Shown here: positions 1 to 5,530 of the stretch, one piece after another | Position numbering within the stretch: the stretch's first letter is position 1 | Layout of the letters: the number at the start of each line of letters is the position of its first letter | From: Robiginitomaculum sp. | Lineage (GTDB): Bacteria > Pseudomonadota > Alphaproteobacteria > Caulobacterales > Maricaulaceae | Reading direction: 5' to 3' | Assembly: GCA_021647805.1 (NCBI GenBank) | Contig: JAKITZ010000104.1 | Location: 1 to 8,250, forward strand | Length of the DNA: 8,250 bases | Translations under genes and position numbers: made by a program | The notes under the pieces: model-generated | The model's input: only the letters and a program-made list of their open reading frames with translations | Databases searched by the model: none | What the model was told of the DNA's origin: nothing

Positions 1-933
1 GCCAAGCCGGGGCCGGCTCTATCCCGAGTTCGCATACAGGCAATGTTGGCCGAGGGTAGGTTATGTCTTGGCGATCAGCCGGTAATTAGTGCAAAAACCA
101 AAGTCCGGTTCAAAGATTGTTTTACTTTGGATATACCACCGCCGGTTTCTGCCGATCCTGAACCAGAAGACATACCGCTGGAAATTTTGTTTGAAGATCA
201 ACATCTAATTGTTTTGATCAAACCAGCCGGCCTTACCGTGCATCCAGCAGCTGGTAATTGGAGCGGCACATTAGTCAATGCCTTATTGTTTCATTGCGCT
301 GGATCATTATCGGGAATTGGCGGGGTCGAGCGTCCGGGCATTGTTCATCGTCTCGACAAAGACACTTCCGGAGTAATGGTGGTCGCCAAATCAGATGCCG
401 CGCACAGAGGGCTATCGGAACAGTTTGCCGCCCACACAGTAGAGCGAGCTTATTTGGCTCTGACCCGTGGCGCACCTTTGCCCAGAGAGGGAAAAATAGA
501 AACCAGAATTGCTAGATCACCGCATGACCGCAAAAAGCAAGCAGTGGTTCGTAACCCAGACAGCCAACTTGGCCGTCACGCCATTACCAATTACCAATGC
601 CTGTCACATTACGGACAGCAAAAGGGGCAACCGGTCGGAACGCCAGCAGCATCATTGGTAGAATGCCGCCTAGAAACCGGTCGCACCCATCAAATACGGG
701 TGCATTTGGCGCATATTGGCTGTCCGGTGCTTGATGATGCGGTTTACGGCAAACATCGCGGTAATCGCAAATTGCGTCACAAAGACGGAACCAGCGCACC
801 ATTTATTGGCCGCCAAGCGTTGCATGCAAGATTATTAGGTTTCGAGCACCCGGTAACGGCTGAATATTTAAGTTTTGAAGCAGACCTGCCAAACGACATG
901 CAAGGATTGCTAAATTTCATCAAAGCCTTGTGA
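1..933 (+). CDS. rluD: RluA/RluD-family 23S rRNA pseudouridine synthase (5' partial)
   Basis: The reading frame is open from base 1, so the gene starts upstream of the window; 310 residues are visible and probably only about 15-30 are missing. The first 40 or so residues (SRVRIQAMLAEGR onward) are the end of an S4 RNA-binding domain, and the rest is the PseudoU_synth_2 catalytic domain. The catalytic motif HRLDKDTSG is at 346-372, with the nucleophilic Asp encoded at 355-357. The conserved GRTHQIR motif is at 679-699. The family isomerises specific uridines in 23S rRNA; in E. coli, RluD modifies the helix 69 loop (1911/1915/1917). S4 plus this catalytic layout fits RluD, but RluC-like specificity cannot be excluded, so the symbol is tentative. 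An in-frame ATG at 43 lies inside the S4 domain and is not the true start. No clear intrinsic terminator follows the stop at 931-933. Confidence 0.93.
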   Translation, partial: AKPGPALSRVRIQAMLAEGRLCLGDQPVISAKTKVRFKDCFTLDIPPPVSADPEPEDIPLEILFEDQHLIVLIKPAGLTVHPAAGNWSGTLVNALLFHCAGSLSGIGGVERPGIVHRLDKDTSGVMVVAKSDAAHRGLSEQFAAHTVERAYLALTRGAPLPREGKIETRIARSPHDRKKQAVVRNPDSQLGRHAITNYQCLSHYGQQKGQPVGTPAASLVECRLETGRTHQIRVHLAHIGCPVLDDAVYGKHRGNRKLRHKDGTSAPFIGRQALHARLLGFEHPVTAEYLSFEADLPNDMQGLLNFIKAL

Positions 934-1025
934 AATTTCCAAAAAGCACTCGAAAATAAAAAGTTTTTAGAGGTTTCATAGTTTCCCCAGTGGATAGACC
1001 GTAAAATGGATCGCCACAAACCAAA

Positions 1026-1083
1026 ATTGTTTTAGCGCGTTGCTAAAGCAATGCTTTGGGAAAACCCACGTTTCATTGGGTTT
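1026..1083. other. Two consecutive stem-loops
   Basis: The first stem pairs 1026-1036 with 1042-1052: 11 base pairs including one G-U wobble read on the plus strand, with a 5-base loop GCGTT. The second pairs AAACCCA (1062-1068) with TGGGTTT (1077-1083) around an 8-base loop. Read on the minus strand the first stem has one A-C mismatch but is followed by TTTGGTTTG, so it could act as a weak terminator for a minus-strand transcript. Read on the plus strand there is no T tract, so it is not a standard terminator for the pseudouridine synthase gene. Confidence 0.5.
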
Positions 1084-1097
1084 AGAACGTATTCACC

Positions 1098-1153
1098 ATG
1101 TCAAAGAGCCGCAAACAGGTAGTTTATGACCTGCTGCATGACCATTATAGCAA
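1098..1153 (-). promoter_or_regulatory. Possible minus-strand promoter and boxA-like leader
   Basis: Read on the minus strand, TTGCTATAAT lies at 1153-1144, containing a perfect -10 hexamer. GCGGCTCTTTGACAT follows at 1112-1098. The second sequence resembles the boxA antitermination element of rRNA operon leaders (E. coli TGCTCTTTAACA; alphaproteobacterial leaders commonly have a CTCTTTGACAT form). A small hairpin CAGGT/ACCTG (1116-1133) lies between them. No good -35 hexamer is seen at the expected spacing and no 16S rRNA sequence follows. This is either a small structured transcript, a relic of an rRNA leader, or chance. Confidence 0.3.
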
Positions 1154-1202
1154 GAGCGGACAAAGCGAGCATGGCTGAAACTTATCCCCGCCTGTTGGTT
1201 GC

Positions 1203-1325
1203 TAACAAGGGTGAATAAGGGTGTAATCTTTGCCAATTAACCCTCGTTTGAAGTAACTTCTTTGCCAATGATTGCTAATTGAGGGTTAAGCATTAGTGCG
1301 AACGTGACCCTTGTTATGCACCCTT
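1203..1325. repeat. Nested inverted repeat with internal direct repeats
   Basis: Outer arms TAACAAGGGT (1203-1212) and ACCCTTGTTA (1307-1316) are perfect over 10 bases. Inner arms TTAACCCTC (1237-1245) and GAGGGTTAA (1281-1289) are perfect over 9. An 11-base direct repeat TCTTTGCCAAT occurs at 1227-1237 and 1259-1269. AAGGGTG occurs at 1207-1213 and 1217-1223, and its complement CACCCTT at 1319-1325, giving an alternative outer pairing. It could be a structured RNA, a set of protein-binding sites or a small palindromic element. No transposase and no target-site duplication were recognised. Confidence 0.55.
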
Positions 1326-1407
1326 TATGTTTTTGATGGCTGGAATATGAAAATGATGCGAAGTGCAACCTTTAATTCTGCACTGGCTTACCCCTCACCG
1401 TTCGGAT

Positions 1408-1430
1408 TAAATTGATCAGCAATCAATTTA
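1408..1430. repeat. Perfect 9-bp AT-rich hairpin
   Basis: TAAATTGAT (1408-1416) pairs perfectly with ATCAATTTA (1422-1430) around the 5-base loop CAGCA. It is AT-rich and is followed by TTTCC rather than a long T run. It lies 4 bases before the composite repeat at 1434 and may be part of the same inserted block. No function can be assigned. Confidence 0.5.
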
Positions 1431-1433
1431 TTT

Positions 1434-1580
1434 CCTCACCCTCTCCCAATGGGAGAGGAGGTGGCATTTGGAGTTTTACATAAACTTCGACACGTCACGG
1501 CTGCGACTCCCTCTCCCGGCTCGGGAGAGTCCTCAAATAGCGCAGCGGTAGGACAAACAAAAGGGCGGGGGTGAGGGTGA
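1434..1580. repeat. Composite CCTCACCCTCTCCC-type intergenic repeat
   Basis: The block opens with CCTCACCCTCTCCC (1434-1447), whose CCTCTCCCA (1440-1448) pairs with TGGGAGAGG (1450-1458). A second hairpin pairs CTCTCCCG (1511-1518) with CGGGAGAG (1522-1529) around the loop GCT. It closes near GGGTGAGG (1569-1576), the exact complement of the opening CCTCACCC. This layout matches a dispersed palindromic repeat type common between genes of proteobacteria, which is family knowledge; whether other copies exist in this genome cannot be seen here. Confidence 0.6.
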
Positions 1581-1632
1581 ACCATCATGAAGTTTGCGAT
1601 GGAAAACTGGATACGCCGAACAAGTCGTGTGA

Positions 1633-1690
1633 TGACAGGGTGGGGAAACCCAAAAACCCGTCACACCGGACTTGATCCGGTGTCCATCCA
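1633..1690. repeat. REP-like palindromic element (GGACTTGATCC type)
   Basis: ACACCGGA (1663-1670) pairs with TCCGGTGT (1676-1683) around CTTGA, followed by CCATCCA. The form CCGGACTTGATCCGG followed by TCCA is typical of small palindromic repeats scattered through alphaproteobacterial genomes. Just upstream, TGAC/GTCA (1633-1636 with 1660-1663) and GGG/CCC (1638-1640 with 1657-1659) enclose a TGGG/CCCA stem capped by a GAAA tetraloop (1641-1652), so the element can form an extended or alternative cruciform. Its translation on the minus strand gives the familiar spurious peptide HGWTPDQVRCDG. Confidence 0.65.
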
Positions 1691-1794
1691 TGTAGTCTCA
1701 GAAACAAAGTCGATCGATAATTCCCACAACTCTTCCTCGTGCCAGCTACTGGCACGGATTGCGGCATTCGCCACAATGATGGGACATCGTGAAA

Positions 1795-2169
1795 TCACCT
1801 AATCTGGAACCGGCGTTTTAGTGCCAGCAGTAAAAAGAACAACATCACCAATGATGAAATGCCATGTACAGTCATGACAAAGCCTGTACAAAATGGTTTT
1901 GCCAACAGCGCCTTTGTGAAGGTTCCATCTATGTTGGGTTCAAAAAACCCGGATATAGCCATTGATATTGGCGGCAGGGAATATTGAAAAGCAAATGACA
2001 GCGCATCTAAAAAGTACTCTTTTCCGCCACCCAATCCGGCATATAAAACGGCTGCAAATATCGGAGCCAGAAATAGCCCCAAAAAAGGTCTTAAAATGCT
2101 TTGGCCATAATCAAAAAGCATTCCATAAATTCGTGACAGACTACGCACCAAAAGCGGCACATCCGGTGA
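1795..2169 (-). pseudogene. C-terminal membrane fragment of a pentapeptide-repeat-type protein
   Basis: From the GTG at 2160 this frame gives 121 residues; meaningful sequence seems to extend a little upstream (RYGSPD before the GTG) until a stop near 2190. It has two hydrophobic segments, roughly residues 22-43 and 93-113, and ends in a basic tail (KRRFQIR). The stretch SRIYGMLFDYGQSILRPF and the ending resemble the C-terminal membrane region of bacterial pentapeptide-repeat proteins, by recall and not by search. No convincing Shine-Dalgarno sequence precedes the GTG, which overlaps the end of the upstream frame by 20 bases. I read it as the tail end of a gene broken at about 2165-2215. A genuine small two-helix membrane protein is the alternative. 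Confidence 0.5.
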
Positions 2170-2560
2170 GCCATAACGCCTTTCGCGGGCTTAGAGGGCT
2201 AGGGGTGTATTCATTCGCTTGGTCTAATTTTGAGAGAATCGTTTTTCGCCAATCCTTCCATTCTTTCAAAGCCCAATCTTGCTGAGTTACTCCGCATTTG
2301 GAAGTTGTATTTCCTGCTTGGTCGTGCGGCGGTAGGTGAAAACGTGTCCATTCCTCTCCGTTTTCGCCACAGGGGAACAAATTTCCTTCTTCTTCGCGCC
2401 AATAATCTTGCAAGCTGCGGTCATCGTGGTGATTTGCAATCTCATGATTTGCTAGCCCGTCCCATGAAAAGTCCTGCTTCCACCATTGATCAAAATGATC
2501 CCAATAGGCGGGGTTTGGGTTTATATCTTTTTGTTTTTTGGTAAGGGCTGGTCTGCTCAA
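2141..2560 (-). pseudogene. N-terminal fragment of a pentapeptide-repeat-type protein, Trp-rich
   Basis: This frame gives 139 residues from a TTG start at 2560, with AAAGAG about 6 bases upstream as a weak ribosome binding site. It is soluble, has ten Trp residues and no signal peptide. Segments such as SLQDYWREEEGNLF, TRFHLPPHD and the run EWKDWRKTILSKLDQAN resemble the region that precedes the repeats in some alphaproteobacterial pentapeptide-repeat proteins; LDQAN even looks like the first pentapeptide coil. The sequence then degenerates (about 2215-2141, PSPLSPRKALWLTG) and stops, while a fitting C-terminal membrane part follows in another frame. Inference: internal deletion of the repeat region plus loss of frame. 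It could instead be an intact, unrecognised 139-residue protein. Confidence 0.5.
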
Positions 2561-2690
2561 TTTTGACTCTTTTACAATAGTTCACGGGGTTGATTTAACA
2601 CTTGTAGCATAAACCGCTCCGGTTCCACCATGGTCTTGCTTGCTGGTCTGAAGACTTCACTGGATCACCCTCTAAACTCACGACACAAGT

Positions 2691-2716
2691 GCAACACTTT
2701 GCTAGAAAGATGTTGC
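2691..2716. other. Stem-loop in the DUF885 downstream region
   Basis: GCAACA (2691-2696) pairs with TGTTGC (2711-2716), and CTTT (2697-2700) with AAAG (2706-2709), leaving one bulged A and the loop GCTAG. It lies 37 bases after the stop of the minus-strand DUF885 gene and could stabilise or end that transcript. Read in that direction no T tract follows, so it is not a canonical intrinsic terminator. The rest of 2561-2752 holds only short palindromes, such as AACCG/CGGTT at 2612-2624. Confidence 0.4.
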
Positions 2717-2752
2717 AATGGGAAAAACAAAGAGGCGAGGTGAGAGTCTATC

Positions 2753-4534
2753 TCATTCCCCTTGCACCCGCTTAATCCAACCGTTAATTTTGGCCTCCAA
2801 CATCGCCATGGTCATGGCTCCATCTTTTAATATCTCATCATGAAAGGCTCTAATGTCGAACTTATCGCCAAGTTCGGTTTCGGCTTTGTGGCGCAAACGC
2901 CAGATGGTTAGCTCGCCAATTTTATAACCCAAGGCCTGCCCCGGCCATGAAATATAACGATTGGTTTCGGTTTCGATATTGTGCAAAGCCAGTGCCGAAT
3001 TATCGGTAAGACAGGCTTTGGCCTGCTCGCGCGTCCAGCCAAAAGCATGAATACCGGTATCCATTACCAAACGACAAGCCCGCCACATCTCGTAAGTAAG
3101 CCGGCCAAAATGCTCATACGGGGTTTTGTAAATCCCCATCTCAACCGCCAATTTTTCCGTGTACAAGCCCCATCCCTCGCCAAATGCCGTCACATATAAT
3201 CGCTTGCGAAATTTCGGCACGTCTTTTAGTTCTTGCGCCAATGCGATCTGATGATGATGGCCGGGAACGGCCTCATGGACACTTAACGCCGGCAGCTCGT
3301 AAAGGGGACGCGATTTAAGATCATAAGTATTGACCATATAACCGCCGGCTCTGCCTTGTTTTATATCGCCCGGCCAATATCTGGCAGTGGTGTAATTGGG
3401 CGCAATACTGGCGGGAACTGGACGCACACCATAGGACAAACGTGGTAATAGCCCAAAAAATTCAGGCATTTTATCGTCGGCTTGCTTTGAGATATAACTA
3501 GCCCGCATCAGTAATTCGTCCTCGGTTTTGGCGTAAAATTGCGGATCGGTGCGTAAAAACTCCAAAAACTCGGCGAACGAACCCTCAAAGCCGGTTTCGG
3601 CGATCACCTCTTGCATTTCGGCGCGGATCCTTGCCACTTCGGATTTACCCAAATCGTGGACTTGTTGTGCGCTCATGTCAGTGGTGGTGAAAGCTTTGAC
3701 CAGCACTTCGTAATATTCGCGGCCATTTGCTGCGGCTGATATACCGATGCTATCCCGTGATTTAGGCAATACTTCATCGCGCATAAAAACATAAGTTTGC
3801 TGATAAGCTGGCAATACCTGTTGCTTGAATGCTTGGGTTATCTGGCCGGTTAGGCGTTGTTTTTCTTCGGCGCTGGTGCTTACGGGAAGTGCAGACAATG
3901 GTGCAAGTAAGCTGTTTAACATGCTGTCATCGGCTATTTGCGCCTCTAGAGTTTCGACCACGCCTTGGACGATTATTTTTGGCTGGCTAAAGCCTGAAGT
4001 CACGCCACGGGAAATATTGGCGCGGTGTTCAGCCAAAAATCGTGGAACATCGTTTAGCCGTGCAACCCATGCTTCGCCCATAGCAATGGAGGTTATACGC
4101 GTGGTTCTGGCGATAAAATCAAGGCTGGTATGAAAACCACTATCATTGCTAAATGGCATGGCGGAAGTGTCGAAATCACCACGTGCCACTCTATTACTCA
4201 GCATATAATGCAACAAATCAGCATTGATGCGATCAGAGGGCAATAACTCTTGCTGTAGAATTGCGTTGATGCGCTTTAAGTATTTTTTGTTCTGTTCCTG
4301 CCTAGCAAGGTTGGTCTTTTTACTAACATCCGGCATTTTGCTCAAAGCCTGCATATCACCCTCATTGCCGGCAGCAATAGGATTATGGGACAGGTCAAAC
4401 GCACCAACTTCGTCGATTAGTCCGTATAGGTGTGTTTTTGTTATTACCGTTTCGTCGGATTGTGCCTTGACGGCTGATGACAATAAGAAACTGCTCAATG
4501 TTCCAAAAATGATCGCTATTAGTATATTTCGCAC
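2753..4534 (-). CDS. Secreted DUF885 family protein (putative zinc metallopeptidase)
   Basis: The 593-residue product starts with a Sec signal peptide (basic RN, hydrophobic stretch to about residue 20) with a likely signal peptidase I site after AVKA (24/25), so it should be periplasmic or exported. The rest matches DUF885 (Pfam PF05960) along its length, at about the usual 580-620 residues. The key motif is HEAVPGHHHQ, with H420, E421 and H426 forming HExxxxH. FGEGWGLYTE follows (451-460), whose E453 or E460 is a plausible third metal ligand. The family is thought to be gluzincin-like peptidases; the substrate is unknown. The start is a GTG supported by AGGAG 7 bases upstream. The gene is divergent from the outer-membrane barrel gene and stands alone on its strand. 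All motif residues are present, so it looks functional. Confidence 0.92.
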   Translation of the reverse strand: MRNILIAIIFGTLSSFLLSSAVKAQSDETVITKTHLYGLIDEVGAFDLSHNPIAAGNEGDMQALSKMPDVSKKTNLARQEQNKKYLKRINAILQQELLPSDRINADLLHYMLSNRVARGDFDTSAMPFSNDSGFHTSLDFIARTTRITSIAMGEAWVARLNDVPRFLAEHRANISRGVTSGFSQPKIIVQGVVETLEAQIADDSMLNSLLAPLSALPVSTSAEEKQRLTGQITQAFKQQVLPAYQQTYVFMRDEVLPKSRDSIGISAAANGREYYEVLVKAFTTTDMSAQQVHDLGKSEVARIRAEMQEVIAETGFEGSFAEFLEFLRTDPQFYAKTEDELLMRASYISKQADDKMPEFFGLLPRLSYGVRPVPASIAPNYTTARYWPGDIKQGRAGGYMVNTYDLKSRPLYELPALSVHEAVPGHHHQIALAQELKDVPKFRKRLYVTAFGEGWGLYTEKLAVEMGIYKTPYEHFGRLTYEMWRACRLVMDTGIHAFGWTREQAKACLTDNSALALHNIETETNRYISWPGQALGYKIGELTIWRLRHKAETELGDKFDIRAFHDEILKDGAMTMAMLEAKINGWIKRVQGE

Positions 4535-4541
4535 CTATCAA

Positions 4542-4546
4542 CTCCT
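4542..4546 (-). promoter_or_regulatory. Ribosome binding site deciding the GTG start of the DUF885 gene
   Basis: AGGAG on the minus strand lies 7 bases upstream of the GTG at 4534-4532. The encoded signal peptide begins exactly there, so site and protein evidence agree. Confidence 0.8.
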
Positions 4547-4659
4547 GTGATTACCGGCATTTCGATTTATGGTTAACAATCCTTAAAGGAATAAGGGGCT
4601 TTATGTAAGTCAGATAAAATTTGCAACGATTCGTGCTTTTGAAAGTTGCTATAATCATT

Positions 4660-4663
4660 GGAG
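4660..4663 (+). promoter_or_regulatory. Ribosome binding site deciding the GTG start of the barrel gene
   Basis: GGAG lies 7 bases upstream of the GTG at 4671. The resulting N-terminus is a textbook lipoprotein signal peptide, which supports this non-ATG start. Confidence 0.75.
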
Positions 4664-4670
4664 AATCCAA

Positions 4671-5339
4671 GTGTTACGTTCAACAATTATTGTTATTGCG
4701 GCTATTTCTGTTTCCGGGTGTTCATGGATTGGCAATTGGGGCGGGGGCTATGGCTCCAATCAACGACCAGTTGGCCAGCGAATGAACTTAGAACTGGCAA
4801 TTGGTGTCGACCCAAGCATTGATGGTGATGTTATCACTACTGATTTTGACAATTCTGGAACTGCGCAATTGTTGCGTACTGATTATGGCGATGCCTATGG
4901 ACGCGGTGTGAATTATGAACTTGGCATGTCTTATGCGGTTAGTAACACAGTTGAACTTACAGCTGCTATCAACTATTCCAAGTCAAAGGGTAAAACCATT
5001 GATGTCGGTTCGGTAAATGGCGTTGATCCGATCACTGCCGATTTTGATGATCTGGAAACTTATGGCGCTGAAATAGGCGTTCGCAAATATTTTCGCAATA
5101 AAACACTGGCGCATTTATTAAGCCCTGCTGTTACTCCTTATGTTGGTGCAAATGTTGGCATTGCTCATGTTGAAAGTACCGGAGCAGTCCTGTCGTCAGC
5201 TGGGTTTGCCGGTATTGGTGAGCCAGCAATTATCAACGCTGAATTTTACGAAGACAGCCTTGTGCCAACGGCGCAACTTACCATCGGTGCCGAATGGCGT
5301 GCTAGTCGCAATTTTGCTTTGGCTGGAAACCGGCATTAG
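4671..5339 (+). CDS. Outer-membrane beta-barrel lipoprotein, frameshifted before its last strands
   Basis: The frame gives 222 residues. Residues 1-17 form a lipoprotein signal peptide (LRSTIIVIAAISVSGC) with lipobox VSGC, so Cys17 would be lipidated; Ser at +2 favours outer-membrane sorting. After a Gly-rich linker the protein consists of amphipathic beta strands (MNLELAIGVD, YELGMSYAV, VELTAAINYS, ETYGAEIGVRKYF, VTPYVGANVGIAHV, TAQLTIGAEWRA), typical of an 8-stranded OmpA/OmpW-size porin-like barrel. The frame ends in the unrelated tail GNRH at 5325-5339, just where the final strands should come; those are encoded in the next frame to 5460. Restoring the frame gives about 262 residues. Barrel function is inferred from strand pattern and terminal Phe; no substrate can be assigned. 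The gene has its own terminator, so it is probably monocistronic. Confidence 0.8.
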   Translation: MLRSTIIVIAAISVSGCSWIGNWGGGYGSNQRPVGQRMNLELAIGVDPSIDGDVITTDFDNSGTAQLLRTDYGDAYGRGVNYELGMSYAVSNTVELTAAINYSKSKGKTIDVGSVNGVDPITADFDDLETYGAEIGVRKYFRNKTLAHLLSPAVTPYVGANVGIAHVESTGAVLSSAGFAGIGEPAIINAEFYEDSLVPTAQLTIGAEWRASRNFALAGNRH

Positions 5340-5460
5340 ATATACCGGTGGCTTAAACGATGGCGACGGAACATTGACTGCGATCGGTTGGCAAGAAGCC
5401 CGTGGCAATTCGCAAAACATCTCGATACCGGTAACATTGCGTGGCAGATTTAAGTTTTAA
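5326..5460 (+). pseudogene. Frame-displaced C-terminal strands of the beta-barrel gene
   Basis: In the frame one base on from the barrel gene, codons from 5326 read ETGIRYTGGLNDGDG, then end with SIPVTLRGRFKF and a TAA at 5458-5460. This is a typical closing hairpin of an outer-membrane barrel, with the C-terminal Phe recognised by the BAM insertion machinery. It has no start signals of its own and continues the upstream protein exactly. Removing one base between about 5316 and 5328 (for example one G of the GG at 5325-5326) gives a seamless NFALAETGIRYTGG. The cause could be a real mutation, a sequencing error or, less likely, programmed slippage. Confidence 0.8.
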
Positions 5461-5485
5461 ACAAAGCCTAAGTCTAATAAATTAG

Positions 5486-5513
5486 CCCTGACACCTTGCG
5501 TGTTGGGGTTTTT
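5486..5513 (+). terminator. Intrinsic terminator after the barrel gene
   Basis: CCCTGACAC (5486-5494) pairs with GTGTTGGGG (5500-5508) over 9 positions, two of them G-U wobbles, around the loop CTTGC, and is followed by TTTTT (5509-5513). It starts 25 bases after the displaced barrel stop (5458-5460), which supports 5460 as the true gene end. A small CTAAT/ATTAG palindrome (5474-5485) precedes it. Confidence 0.85.
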
Positions 5514-5530
5514 ATTTGCACAAGAAGTAT

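Larger units (their letters stand above)
934..1794. other. Long intergenic region rich in repeats and hairpins
   Basis: These 861 bases contain no reading frame with protein-like composition, recognisable motif or convincing ribosome binding site on either strand. They hold the stem-loops, promoter-like sequence and dispersed-repeat elements listed separately. Short ORFs here (for example one opening at 1098 and a pair around 1585-1800) are explained by the repeats and by chance. Bases 934-1020 are AT-rich and show nothing clear. Confidence 0.7.
4535..4670. promoter_or_regulatory. Divergent intergenic region with TATAAT and a dyad
   Basis: This 136-base AT-rich gap must hold promoters for both the DUF885 gene (-) and the barrel gene (+). 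On the plus strand TATAAT lies at 4650-4655, but no good -35 hexamer sits 16-18 bases upstream (TTGCAA at 4621-4626 is 23 away). A start site about 7 bases downstream would leave an extremely short leader. GCAAC (4623-4627) and GTTGC (4645-4649) form a dyad touching the -10-like box. CCTTAAAGG at 4581-4589 is a near-palindrome. Assignments are tentative. Confidence 0.35.

Noticed and set aside
1098..1178. Small plus-strand ORF starting MSKSRKQVVYDLL (26 residues)
   Set aside because: No ribosome binding site, no recognisable family, and its start falls on the boxA-like sequence; more likely noncoding.
1171..1218. Fifteen-residue ORF reading MAETYPRLLVANKGE, reminiscent of a biotin carboxylase N-terminus
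   Set aside because: Stops at once, with no carboxylase sequence following in any frame; coincidence.
934..1794. Possible rpoH, which often follows rluD in alphaproteobacteria
   Set aside because: No sigma-32-like coding sequence is present in any frame.
1585..1802. Overlapping ORFs of 60-70 residues on both strands
   Set aside because: They are translations of the palindromic repeat at 1633-1690 (HGWTPDQVRCDG, HTGLDPVSIH), a well-known source of spurious gene calls.
2605..2640. GGTTCCACCA suggesting a tRNA 3' end
   Set aside because: No acceptor, D or anticodon arm could be built upstream on either strand.
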